Assembly (NCBI GenBank): GCA_049516595.1
Contig: JBEKSY010000008.1
Location: 59,006-123,005 of the forward strand
Length of the DNA stretch: 64,000 nt
DNA from: JBEKHT01 sp049516595
Lineage (GTDB): Bacteria; Chloroflexota; Anaerolineae; Anaerolineales; RBG-16-64-43
Reading direction: 5' to 3'
How positions within the stretch are numbered: position 1 is the stretch's first letter; every line of letters starts with the position of its first letter. Below, piece after piece: positions 27,010 through 34,831 of this stretch. The translations under genes and the position numbers were made by a program. The notes beneath the pieces are model-generated. The model was not told the DNA's origin. It did not search any database and worked only from the letters and a program-made list of their open reading frames with translations.

Positions 27010-28356
27010 ATGCCGAGAAGACGAGTTCTCATCATGGGCGCGGCGGGTCGCGATTTCCACAACTTCAACCTGGTCTATCGGGACAACCCGGAGGCAGAGG
27101 TGGTCGCGTTCACCGCCACCCAGATCCCCAACATTGAGAACCGAATCTACCCGGCGGAGCTGGCGGGCAGGCTCTACCCGCAAGGCATCCCGATCCATCC
27201 CGAGAGCGAACTCGAGCAGCTCATCCGCGATCGGAAGATCGAAGAGGTGGTCTTCGCCTACAGTGACATCTCTCACGAAGACGTCATGCATCGAGCCTCG
27301 CAGGTGGTCGCCTGCGGCGCGGATTTCCGACTGCTGGGGACAAGGGCCACTCAGCTCAAATCGAAGCTGCCCGTGGTTTCTGTCTGTGCCGTGCGGACGG
27401 GCTCGGGGAAGAGCCAGACTTCCCGCCGAGTGGCCACCCTGCTGCGCGGCCTGGGGTACCGCGTCGCGGCGGTGCGGCACCCGATGCCCTACGGAAATCT
27501 GGTGGCCCAGGCAGTCCAACGTTTCGCCAGCCTGGACGATCTCGATGAGTTCAACTGCACCATCGAGGAGCGCGAGGAATATGAGCCCCATCTCGCGCTC
27601 GGGGTTGTCGTCTTTGCCGGAGTGGACTACGAACGAATCCTTCGGCAAGCGGAGAAAGAGGTTGACGTGATTGTGTGGGATGGCGGAAACAACGATCTTC
27701 CGTTCTTCGTCAGTGATTTCAAGATCGTGGTCGCCGATCCCCTCCGGGCCGGTCATGAGAGCCGCTACTTCCCTGGGGAAGCGAATGCGCGCTCGGCAGA
27801 TGTGCTCATCATCAACAAGGTGGACACCGCTTCCAAAGAATCCGTCGCCGCCGTGCGCGAGAACCTGAGACGTATGAATCCCTCCGCCCTGATCATCGAG
27901 GCGGCCTCCCCTCTCCGGGTCGAGGATCCGGCTGCGATCGCAGGCAAGAAAGTGCTGGCGGTGGAGGATGGCCCGACCCTCACCCACGGCGAGATGGCCT
28001 TTGGGGCCGCTTGGCTTGCGGCAAGACAATTCGGGGCGGCGGAAATCATTGATCCCCGGCCCTATGCGGTCGGATCGATCCAAAAGACCTATGAGAAATA
28101 CGCGACGACCGGTGCGGTCCTGCCGGCCATGGGATACAGCGCGGAGCAGATGCAGGAGCTGTCCCAGACGATAGACAACTCTCCCGCCGAGCTGGTCCTG
28201 ATCGGAACGCCCATCGACCTGGGTCGGCTCATCCGGATCAACAAACCCTCGCAACGGGTCCGCTATGAGTTGCAGGAGATCGGACAACCTACCCTTTCGG
28301 ATCTCCTGAAGGCCAAATTCGGTCTCCGGGCAAGCCGTCCCTCCTCCTCCGGGTAG
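27010..28356 (+). CDS. Cyclic 2,3-diphosphoglycerate synthetase-like P-loop protein (COG2403)
   Basis: A 448-residue protein of the predicted-GTPase family COG2403, whose archaeal members make cyclic 2,3-diphosphoglycerate. The N-terminal 120 residues form a Rossmann-like domain (VLIMGAAGRDFHNFN). A P-loop-type segment AVRTGSGKSQTS follows at about 127-138, and later come IVWDGGNNDLPFF and LIINKVDTA, an NKxD-type nucleotide-specificity motif at about 274-279. The C-terminus binds no obvious extra cofactor. Bacterial members are annotated by similarity only, so the product here is unproven. It lies between argS and a DNA methyltransferase on the same strand. Confidence 0.82.
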   Translation: MPRRRVLIMGAAGRDFHNFNLVYRDNPEAEVVAFTATQIPNIENRIYPAELAGRLYPQGIPIHPESELEQLIRDRKIEEVVFAYSDISHEDVMHRASQVVACGADFRLLGTRATQLKSKLPVVSVCAVRTGSGKSQTSRRVATLLRGLGYRVAAVRHPMPYGNLVAQAVQRFASLDDLDEFNCTIEEREEYEPHLALGVVVFAGVDYERILRQAEKEVDVIVWDGGNNDLPFFVSDFKIVVADPLRAGHESRYFPGEANARSADVLIINKVDTASKESVAAVRENLRRMNPSALIIEAASPLRVEDPAAIAGKKVLAVEDGPTLTHGEMAFGAAWLAARQFGAAEIIDPRPYAVGSIQKTYEKYATTGAVLPAMGYSAEQMQELSQTIDNSPAELVLIGTPIDLGRLIRINKPSQRVRYELQEIGQPTLSDLLKAKFGLRASRPSSSG

Positions 28357-28386
28357 GTAAGAGAGGGAGTCCCCTCCAGGTTCAGC

Positions 28387-29709
28387 ATGACTCGAGGCCC
28401 TTCCGTTCAGTTGGATTGGTCCGGCAAGGGGGAGATCGAATACCCTCCGGGTCAGCTGGCACTTCGGGCCGAGGTCTACCCCGGCGTCCCCCCGCCGCCC
28501 CCCACCGAATGCAACCACCTCATCCTGGGCGACAATCTTCTGGCCATGACCGCGCTGCTTCCCCGGTTCAGGAGCCAGTTCCGCTTGATCTACGCGGATC
28601 CGCCGTTTGGAACAGGAAAGGGATTCTCGCGTCGCATTGGGCAAGGAGAGGACTCCAGGAAACCCGAGGCCTGGCAGCTTGGGGACGGCTACCAGGACGT
28701 CTGGTCGAGCCTGGAAGAGTATCTTTCCTGGCTCTATCCTCGACTGGTTCTGATGCGGGAACTACTGGCGGAAGATGGAACCCTCTACTTGCACCTGGAT
28801 TGGCGGTTCGTTCACTACGCCAGGCTGCTGCTCGACGAGATCTTTGGCCGGGATCACTTCCTCAATGAGATCATTTGGGTCTACCACGGGCCCTCACCGG
28901 TCCGGGCCTACTTCAACCGGAAACACGACACTCTGCTGGCGTACCGGAAGGGCGATCAACACCTGTTCCGAGCCGATCGAGTTCGCATCCCCTACAATCC
29001 GTCCACCCGAAGAACCTTTGCCTCCTCCAAACGGGCAGGCTTTGGCAAAACGCCAGACCTTGAGCGAGGAAAGGTTCCCGAGGACTGGTGGTATTTTCCC
29101 GTGGTCGCCCGGCTGCACCGCGAGCGAACGGGTTACCCCACCCAGAAGCCAGAGGCCTTGCTTGAGCGCGTTCTCCTGGCTTCCAGCGATCCCGGAGACT
29201 GGGTGGGCGACTTCTTCTGCGGATCGGGGACCACCATGCGGGTGGCCGAAGGTCTGGGGCGCAAATGGGTCGGGGTCGATCTTCTTCCCCAGGCGATCCG
29301 GATCGGCCTGCGCCGCATGACGCTCGCTGGAGCCGCGCCATTCGTCCTAGAAGAAGCGATGGAGGCGGGGGTTCCCGAGGAGGCCGCCGCCGAGAGGCTC
29401 GACGGGAAACTGAACGTGGCGGCCGAGAGCACCGAGGAAGGGATCCGCGTTCATCTTCAGGACTTTCAGCCCTGCGAACCACAGGGCTTTCCGACTTCTC
29501 TTGACTTGTGGGAAGTGGACTTCGACTACCGACCGCCCGTTTTCCGCAGCATGGCGCAGGGGGCTCGACCCTGGCGCGCGGGATCCGCTCCCACAACCCT
29601 AGAGCATGTCTATGCGTCCGCCGGCCAATACACAGTCCGGGTCCAAGCTTTCAGCGCGGGAGGCAACCTCGCGGCAACGCAGTTCGGGTTTCGGTGGCAG
29701 GGAGATTAG
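28387..29709 (+). CDS. Site-specific DNA methyltransferase (type III Mod-like) with PKD-like C-terminus
   Basis: A 440-residue amino-methyltransferase. Motif IV, DPPFGTG, is at residues 71-77 and precedes motif I, GDFFCGSGTTMRVAE (about 277-291), the order of beta-class N6-adenine or N4-cytosine enzymes. The last 70 residues contain EHVYASAGQYTVRVQAFSAGG, which resembles a PKD/Ig-like strand pair and recurs in some Mod-like proteins. No restriction subunit, specificity subunit or helicase is nearby, so it appears to be an orphan enzyme. Its stop overlaps the stop of the convergent regulator gene by four bases. Confidence 0.85.
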   Translation: MTRGPSVQLDWSGKGEIEYPPGQLALRAEVYPGVPPPPPTECNHLILGDNLLAMTALLPRFRSQFRLIYADPPFGTGKGFSRRIGQGEDSRKPEAWQLGDGYQDVWSSLEEYLSWLYPRLVLMRELLAEDGTLYLHLDWRFVHYARLLLDEIFGRDHFLNEIIWVYHGPSPVRAYFNRKHDTLLAYRKGDQHLFRADRVRIPYNPSTRRTFASSKRAGFGKTPDLERGKVPEDWWYFPVVARLHRERTGYPTQKPEALLERVLLASSDPGDWVGDFFCGSGTTMRVAEGLGRKWVGVDLLPQAIRIGLRRMTLAGAAPFVLEEAMEAGVPEEAAAERLDGKLNVAAESTEEGIRVHLQDFQPCEPQGFPTSLDLWEVDFDYRPPVFRSMAQGARPWRAGSAPTTLEHVYASAGQYTVRVQAFSAGGNLAATQFGFRWQGD

Positions 29710-30386
29710 ATCTTGCGACCCGCCTCGGGGACATCCAGGCGGTAGCCCATCCCGCGGATCGTCTTGAGGTAGCGAGGATGATCGGGATCCGCTTCCACCA
29801 CCTGCCGGAGCCAGGAAACGTGCACATCCAGGGTTCGGGTGTCACCGGTGTAGTCGGTTTCCCAAACAGCTTTGAGGAGGAACTTTCTGGTCAGCAGCTG
29901 GCCCGGGTGGCGCATCAGGACCTCGAGCAGGCGAGCCTGCTTGGGGGTCACATGATCCTCTCTTCCACCACATGTCACCTTGCCCTGGGCCAGGTTGAGT
30001 TTGATAGGGCCCACTTGAAGACAACTATCTTCGTCCCCCGGCATCAATCGCTGGACGGCGTTGATCAACTTGCGAGGGGTGAAAGGCGGAATGAGCACCA
30101 CGCTGGCGCCCGACTCCGCCAGATTCTCGAGCTGAGCTCGGGTGATCAGGACGATGGGACACCCGTTCAGTTTTGAATGCAGGGTGCGCGAGAGACGCAC
30201 CCCGCTGGTTCGGAGCGAGACGGCATCTAACACAACGACATCGGGAGCGGTCGCGCGCGCGCGTTCGATCGCCTTGTGGGGGGAATTCTCCACCATCAAG
30301 GCAAACCCTTTTTTTAGCAACGCGGATCCCTGAGACGGGATCGTGGTTCGCTCGCTCTCGATTAGAAGGATCTTCGCCGACGGCAT
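29706..30386 (-). CDS. OmpR/PhoB-type winged-helix regulator with atypical receiver domain
   Basis: A 226-residue DNA-binding regulator. Residues 1-115 form a receiver-like domain and about 130-222 a Trans_reg_C winged helix (VTPKQARLLEVLMRHPGQLL, HVSWLRQVVE, IRGMGYRLD). The receiver keeps an Asp at 54 and a Thr at 82. The acidic pair at the N-terminus is reduced to IESE, and the conserved Lys is replaced by Pro (VLIPPF, residue 100), so normal phosphorylation switching is doubtful. The ATG at 30386 is chosen over an upstream extension because it starts the receiver domain. No histidine kinase is adjacent. It diverges from a PfkB kinase gene. Confidence 0.87.
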   Translation of the reverse strand: MPSAKILLIESERTTIPSQGSALLKKGFALMVENSPHKAIERARATAPDVVVLDAVSLRTSGVRLSRTLHSKLNGCPIVLITRAQLENLAESGASVVLIPPFTPRKLINAVQRLMPGDEDSCLQVGPIKLNLAQGKVTCGGREDHVTPKQARLLEVLMRHPGQLLTRKFLLKAVWETDYTGDTRTLDVHVSWLRQVVEADPDHPRYLKTIRGMGYRLDVPEAGRKI

Positions 30387-30457
30387 TAAGTTGTGGACCC
30401 GGGAAAGGAGCAGCGCTCCATTCGACCAGATTGTGGATGAAGCCGCTGCAGACCCTA

Positions 30458-30486
30458 TTATATACTTTTCGCCAAGGAGCATGCAA
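30458..30486 (-). promoter_or_regulatory. Promoter for the regulator gene
   Basis: On the minus strand a perfect TATAAT (30458-30463) lies 17 bases from TTGCAT (30481-30486). Transcription would start near 30451, about 65 bases before the ATG at 30386. The AT-rich stretch may also serve the divergent kinase gene. Confidence 0.5.
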
Positions 30487-30532
30487 GGCAGCAAGAAAAC
30501 CACAACAATCGCTCGATCTGTATGAAGGAGAA

Positions 30533-31555
30533 ATGGCTGGAATCGACTTTCCGAGGTTGGTTATGGTCGGCACGCTCAGCGAAAGCTACACCATCTCGCC
30601 GAACGACGAAGTCTTCCTTGCGCTTCCGGGCGGGAGCGCCCTGTCTTCTGCGGTCGGCGCTCGGGTCTGGACCCACCTTCCGGTCGGCCTGGTCGCGCGG
30701 GTGGGCGAGAACTACCCCCAGGCCCGCCTGGCGGAGATGCGACAACGAGGAATCGACACCGCCGGAGTCCGCGTTCTGCCGGGATCCTACCCCTGCGCCT
30801 CCTTCCGCTGCTACCGCTCGTGGGATGAACACTCCGAGCGCGATCCGGTTCGGCAGTTCGCAAGGCTCGGGGCACCCTTGCCCAAGGATCTCGCCCCCTA
30901 CATTTCACCCGAAGATGGGGAACAGTCCCGGGAAAGTTTCGCACCCACGGCCGTGAGGCCCGCAGATTTTCCAGCGAGTTACCGGGGAGTTCGCGGCGTA
31001 CACCTGGCACCCGGTCACCTTGTCACCCATCTCACCCTCCCCATCAGCCTCCGTCAAACCGGCCTGGTGACACTCACCCTCGATCCCTCCGCGCACTATA
31101 TGGAGCCGTCGCTGCTGCGTGACCTGCCCATGCTTCTGGGAGGCTTGACGGCCCTGCTCGTGGCCGAGGGAAAGGCGCGAGTTCTTTTCAGAGAGCTGAC
31201 GCGCGATCCCCAAGAGATGGCCGAACGATTGGCCGCGGCCGGCCCCCAGGTGGTCGCGATTAAGCGTGGCCCGCTGGGGTGCTGGCTTTTCGACTCCCAA
31301 TCCGGGCAGCATTTTCAATTGCCGGCTTACCCGGTTGCCTCTCCCCGCAATCCGACCGGCGTCGGGGATGCCTTCTCTGGTGGTTTCCTGGCGGGATGGT
31401 GCGAGACCTTGAACCCGCTGGAGGCCGCTCTGCGGGGCAGCGTTTCCGCCTCGCTGGCCATCGAGGCCGCCAGCCCTTGGGAGGCCCTGGAGCGAAGCGC
31501 AGACCTGGCAGAAGCAAGGCTGAGTTTCCTCCGGTCCCGAGTGACAGTCCAATGA
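30533..31555 (+). CDS. PfkB-family carbohydrate kinase
   Basis: A 340-residue ribokinase-like protein. The PfkB signature 2, NPTGVGDAFSGGF, is at about 274-286, with the catalytic Asp279 in the GVGD motif; an N-terminal glycine motif PGGSALSSAVGA binds sugar. The ATG at 30533 is close behind an AAGGAG and places the first strand (LVMVGTLSESY) correctly. The frame is open further upstream, where an ATG at 30437 is a less likely start. The substrate is unknown. The stop overlaps the start of the decayed peptidase gene by ATGA, showing that the two once formed an operon. Confidence 0.85.
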   Translation: MAGIDFPRLVMVGTLSESYTISPNDEVFLALPGGSALSSAVGARVWTHLPVGLVARVGENYPQARLAEMRQRGIDTAGVRVLPGSYPCASFRCYRSWDEHSERDPVRQFARLGAPLPKDLAPYISPEDGEQSRESFAPTAVRPADFPASYRGVRGVHLAPGHLVTHLTLPISLRQTGLVTLTLDPSAHYMEPSLLRDLPMLLGGLTALLVAEGKARVLFRELTRDPQEMAERLAAAGPQVVAIKRGPLGCWLFDSQSGQHFQLPAYPVASPRNPTGVGDAFSGGFLAGWCETLNPLEAALRGSVSASLAIEAASPWEALERSADLAEARLSFLRSRVTVQ

Positions 31556-32675
31556 AGTCAACTCGAACCGAGGTGTTGGATGAGCCGGCGGACTCCGCCC
31601 TGGCTGATCTGGTCCTGAGTGGACGAGGCAGATACAACGCATGCCGCCCCGAGAAGCGAAAAGCAGCGGGCCCAGTTCCTTCTCGACCACCTTTCCAGTG
31701 ACCGTCTTTCCGAAGTCCAGACAGATAAAGTAGGAAATGTCCTGGCGCGGATCGACGAGGCTCAGGAACAGCCTTCTCTTCTCATGGTCGCGATACATGG
31801 ACACAGGGTTCCCGGAGGAAAAGGACCTCCAATCGAAGCGTGAGGGAGACCGCCTGTATGGGCCGGCAATCGGCGACAACGCGCTAGGGAGACTGGCCGG
31901 CCTGCTGGCTGTGGCCCGCAAAGTGGCAGCGAGGCCCCTAGCGGGCGAGGTGTGGGTCATCTCCACGATCGGGAAAGAGGGCCTGGGCAACCTGCTTGGG
32001 ATGAGAGAGATCGTGAAGCGCTTGGGGGGCCGGGTCACCGGTTATCTGGCTCTCGAAGGAAGCGCCTTGGGACGTATCGGCGTGAAGGGAATCGGGGCGC
32101 GGCGCATTCGCATCCGCGTGGAGGGACCCGCTGGTCATGCCTGGAGTCATCGCGGAAGGCCTTCCCTAATTCACGGCTTGGCCGAAATCGCTGCCGAGGT
32201 GGTCCGTCTGAGGTTGCCTCGCCAGCCCCCCGCCTCGATCAATATCGGGACCGTCCGAGGCGGGATTGGAATCAACGCGATCGCCCCGGAGGCAAAGATG
32301 ACCGTCGACCTGCGCTGCGAGAATGCCGAGACGCTCGATCGGCTAGAGGCCCGCCTGAGAGAAATCCGGTCGACCCATCAAGGAAAGGGATTTCGCATCA
32401 GCCTGGATCTCATCGGGGAACGGCCCGCCGGAGCGATTGCGCCCTTGCACCCCCTGGTTCGCGCAGCCGGGCGGACCGGCGCAGGCCATGAGCTAGGGGC
32501 CGGATCCACCGATGCCAATGTCCCTCTGGGCCTGGGATTGCCCTCCCTGTGTGTCGGCCCGTCGAAGGGCGGGGAGGCTCCCACCCCCCAGGAGTTTATT
32601 GAGCGTCCGCCTCGCAAGCCGCGTCTCCGTTTCCTGTTTTTGCTCTTGCGCGAGGCTTTTTCGGGGCCTCCCTGA
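31552..32675 (+). pseudogene. Frameshifted M20-family (PepT-like) peptidase
   Basis: The product is spread over three frames. The ATG at 31552 (ATGA overlap with the kinase) opens STRTEVLDEPADSALADLVL; near 31640 the match moves to a second frame with EKQRAQFLLDHLSS and VQTDKVGNVLARID; near 31795 it moves to a third with MDTGFPEEKDLQ and the rest to the stop. The third part keeps the dimerisation domain (GHAWSHRGRPSLIHGLAEI) and GSTDANVPLGLGLP. The HxD metal His is missing at the second junction, the catalytic GEEG reads GKEG, and the late GGxAHT His is Pro (GGEAPT). Decay is more likely than sequencing error because active-site residues are also lost. Confidence 0.75.
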
Positions 32676-32680
32676 GGGCC

Positions 32681-34789
32681 TTATGGATCGCCCGCGCGGA
32701 CGCTGGCACGGACATCGACCGCAAATGCTCCTTCCCCCTGCCTCAGGACGATCAGGGGGTTGATTTCGACGGATTCCAAAGCGGGATAGGTCAACAGAAG
32801 TCCGCCGAGCGCGGCGAGAGTGCGGCTCACCGCCATCCGATCGCCAGCCGGGATATCGCGGAAGCCCTGCAATCTCCGACCTGCCCAGGTGTCGCCCAGG
32901 AGAATGTCCACATCGCAGGGCCGAACCGGAGCAAGGGCAAAAGCCACGTCGCCAATTCCCTCCACCTCCTTACCTCCCAGTCCGAACATCACCAGTGGGC
33001 CAAACTGCGGGTCGCGCAGGGCGCCGACGATCACCTCCTGCCCGGGGGCGATCATCTGCTGAACCAGGAGGGGGGCAGGGCGGTCATTCCCGCCCAAGCG
33101 AATCTGCATCTCGTGAAAGACCTTGGACACTTCCGCTTCGCGGCGGACCCCCAGCCGAACCCCTCCCTGTTCGGACTTGTGAACAATCGCGGGGCTGGCT
33201 GCCTTGATCGCCACGGGGTACCCAATTCTCGCGGCCGCCTCCCGGGCTTCTCTCTCGGAGGTGACCACTTCCCACTCGGGGATGGACACCCCGCAGCCCT
33301 CCACGAGCCGGAATGCCGAGGCAGCGGGGAGAGGCCCTGCGAGCCCTTCAACCAGCAATCCTTGCATCCCCGCGGACCGCGCTGCGGGCACCGCGATGGG
33401 CGGTTCATCCAGGACGGCCAGCATTCTGCGGCGGGCCCAAAGCGCGCCGACCGCCGCTACCGCACGCTCCGGAGTCGGATAGTCGGGGATCCCCGCCTTG
33501 CGAAAGACTGCCCTGGCCGGCTCCGCCAGGGTGCCCCCCAGCACGCACACGATACAAGGTTTGGCCGCGCCCTGCAGCACCGGGACCAGGGCGCGAGCCA
33601 CCTCTTCGGTCGAGAACATGGGCGGCGGAACGATGACGACCACCAGCACATTCACGTTGGGGTCTTCCAAGAGGATCCTTGCGCAAGTCGCATGCTGCTG
33701 CGGACCTCCAGAGGCTAGGGTGTCGATGGGGTTCTCGAGACCGGCGGCCGGAGGCAGGAGCGTGCGCAACTGATCTTGCGTCCAGCTCGACAGTCTTGAC
33801 AGCTCAAGGTGACAGCCTTCGCACGAATCCGAGGCGATTACCCCGGGACCGCCCGCATTCGTGAGGATCGCCAGGCCTGGGCCCTCGGGCAGGGGCATCT
33901 CTGCAAAGCAACGGGACCAATCAATGAGTTCGTCGAACGTTCGCGCGCGGACAATTCCACAACGGCGGAAAGCGGCCTCGTACGCCCGATCGCTGCCCGC
34001 AAGCGCGCCTGTGTGAGATGCCGCCGCGCGGCTCCCCGCACGCGTTGCGCCCACCTTCATGGCGACCAGGGGCTTGGCCCGCGTCACCTGCGCTCCTGTC
34101 TGGACGAACCGCTCTCCGGAGCGCACCCCCTCCAGGTAAAGTGCGATGCTGCGCGTGTTTTTGTCCTCCGCCAAGGAGAGCAGCGCATCACATTCGGTGA
34201 GGTCCGCAGCGTTCCCCAGGCTGACCAGTCGGGAGATCCCCCAGCCCTCGTGGTGGGCCCAATCCAGAATCCCCGCACAAGTAGCTCCCGAGTGGGAGAC
34301 AAAGGCTAGGCTGCCAGGAACATGCTCATAGGAAAACAGAAACGTGGTGTCCAGAGGAATGTGGGTATCGATGACCCCAATGCAGTTGGGTCCCATGACC
34401 CGGATGTTGTTCGCAGCGGCGGCAGCGATCAGATCTCGTTCCAGCTCAGCGCCTTTGAGACCGGTTTCGCGAAACCCGCCGGCTTGGACGATCGCCGCCT
34501 TCACCCCATGATCGCCGCATGCCCTCAGGACCTCAGGAACGCTTTGGGCCGGAACCAGGATGACCGCAAGATCGACGGGCGTCTCGATCTCATCGAGGGA
34601 TCGGTACACGCGCGCACCTTCCCAGCTTCCTCCCTCCGGATGAACCAAGAAAACAGGCACGGGGGATGTCCTCAGCAGGTTGCGTGCGAGGCCGTACCCG
34701 AGCTTGGTCGGGCTGCGCGAGATCCCGATAGCCACAATGGCATTGGGATGGAAGAAGTATTGCATCGGGTCAGCAAGCAAGGTCCTCAC
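32681..34789 (-). CDS. NDP-forming acyl-CoA synthetase, fused alpha and beta subunits
   Basis: A 702-residue protein of the ADP-forming acetyl-CoA synthetase/protein acetyltransferase (Acs/Pat-like) superfamily. The N-terminal CoA-binding domain starts at FFHPNAIVAIGISRSPTKLG. The phosphohistidine site is in AAASHTGALAGSD (about 257). An ATP-grasp domain follows with YPVAIKAASPAIVHKSEQGG and ends with ALESVEINPLIV. These enzymes interconvert acyl-CoA plus ADP and phosphate with acid plus ATP; some homologues are regulators. There is no GNAT acetyltransferase domain. The start is GTG; an ATG at 34765 is possible. It ends five bases from the M20 pseudogene stop. Confidence 0.88.
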   Translation of the reverse strand: MRTLLADPMQYFFHPNAIVAIGISRSPTKLGYGLARNLLRTSPVPVFLVHPEGGSWEGARVYRSLDEIETPVDLAVILVPAQSVPEVLRACGDHGVKAAIVQAGGFRETGLKGAELERDLIAAAAANNIRVMGPNCIGVIDTHIPLDTTFLFSYEHVPGSLAFVSHSGATCAGILDWAHHEGWGISRLVSLGNAADLTECDALLSLAEDKNTRSIALYLEGVRSGERFVQTGAQVTRAKPLVAMKVGATRAGSRAAASHTGALAGSDRAYEAAFRRCGIVRARTFDELIDWSRCFAEMPLPEGPGLAILTNAGGPGVIASDSCEGCHLELSRLSSWTQDQLRTLLPPAAGLENPIDTLASGGPQQHATCARILLEDPNVNVLVVVIVPPPMFSTEEVARALVPVLQGAAKPCIVCVLGGTLAEPARAVFRKAGIPDYPTPERAVAAVGALWARRRMLAVLDEPPIAVPAARSAGMQGLLVEGLAGPLPAASAFRLVEGCGVSIPEWEVVTSEREAREAAARIGYPVAIKAASPAIVHKSEQGGVRLGVRREAEVSKVFHEMQIRLGGNDRPAPLLVQQMIAPGQEVIVGALRDPQFGPLVMFGLGGKEVEGIGDVAFALAPVRPCDVDILLGDTWAGRRLQGFRDIPAGDRMAVSRTLAALGGLLLTYPALESVEINPLIVLRQGEGAFAVDVRASVRAGDP

Positions 34790-34831
34790 CCCCGGGGTGT
34801 TCCCCCTTGCAAACGAGATTCCAGTCCGCCC

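Noticed and set aside
26917..28644. Long open minus-strand frame of 575 codons opposite the cyclic-diphosphoglycerate-synthetase-like gene
   Set aside because: It is antisense to two clear genes, has the residue bias of a GC-rich shadow frame and matches no family.
31552..32675. Programmed frameshifting as explanation for the split M20 gene
   Set aside because: No slippery heptamer with a following structure at either junction, and active-site residues are also lost.
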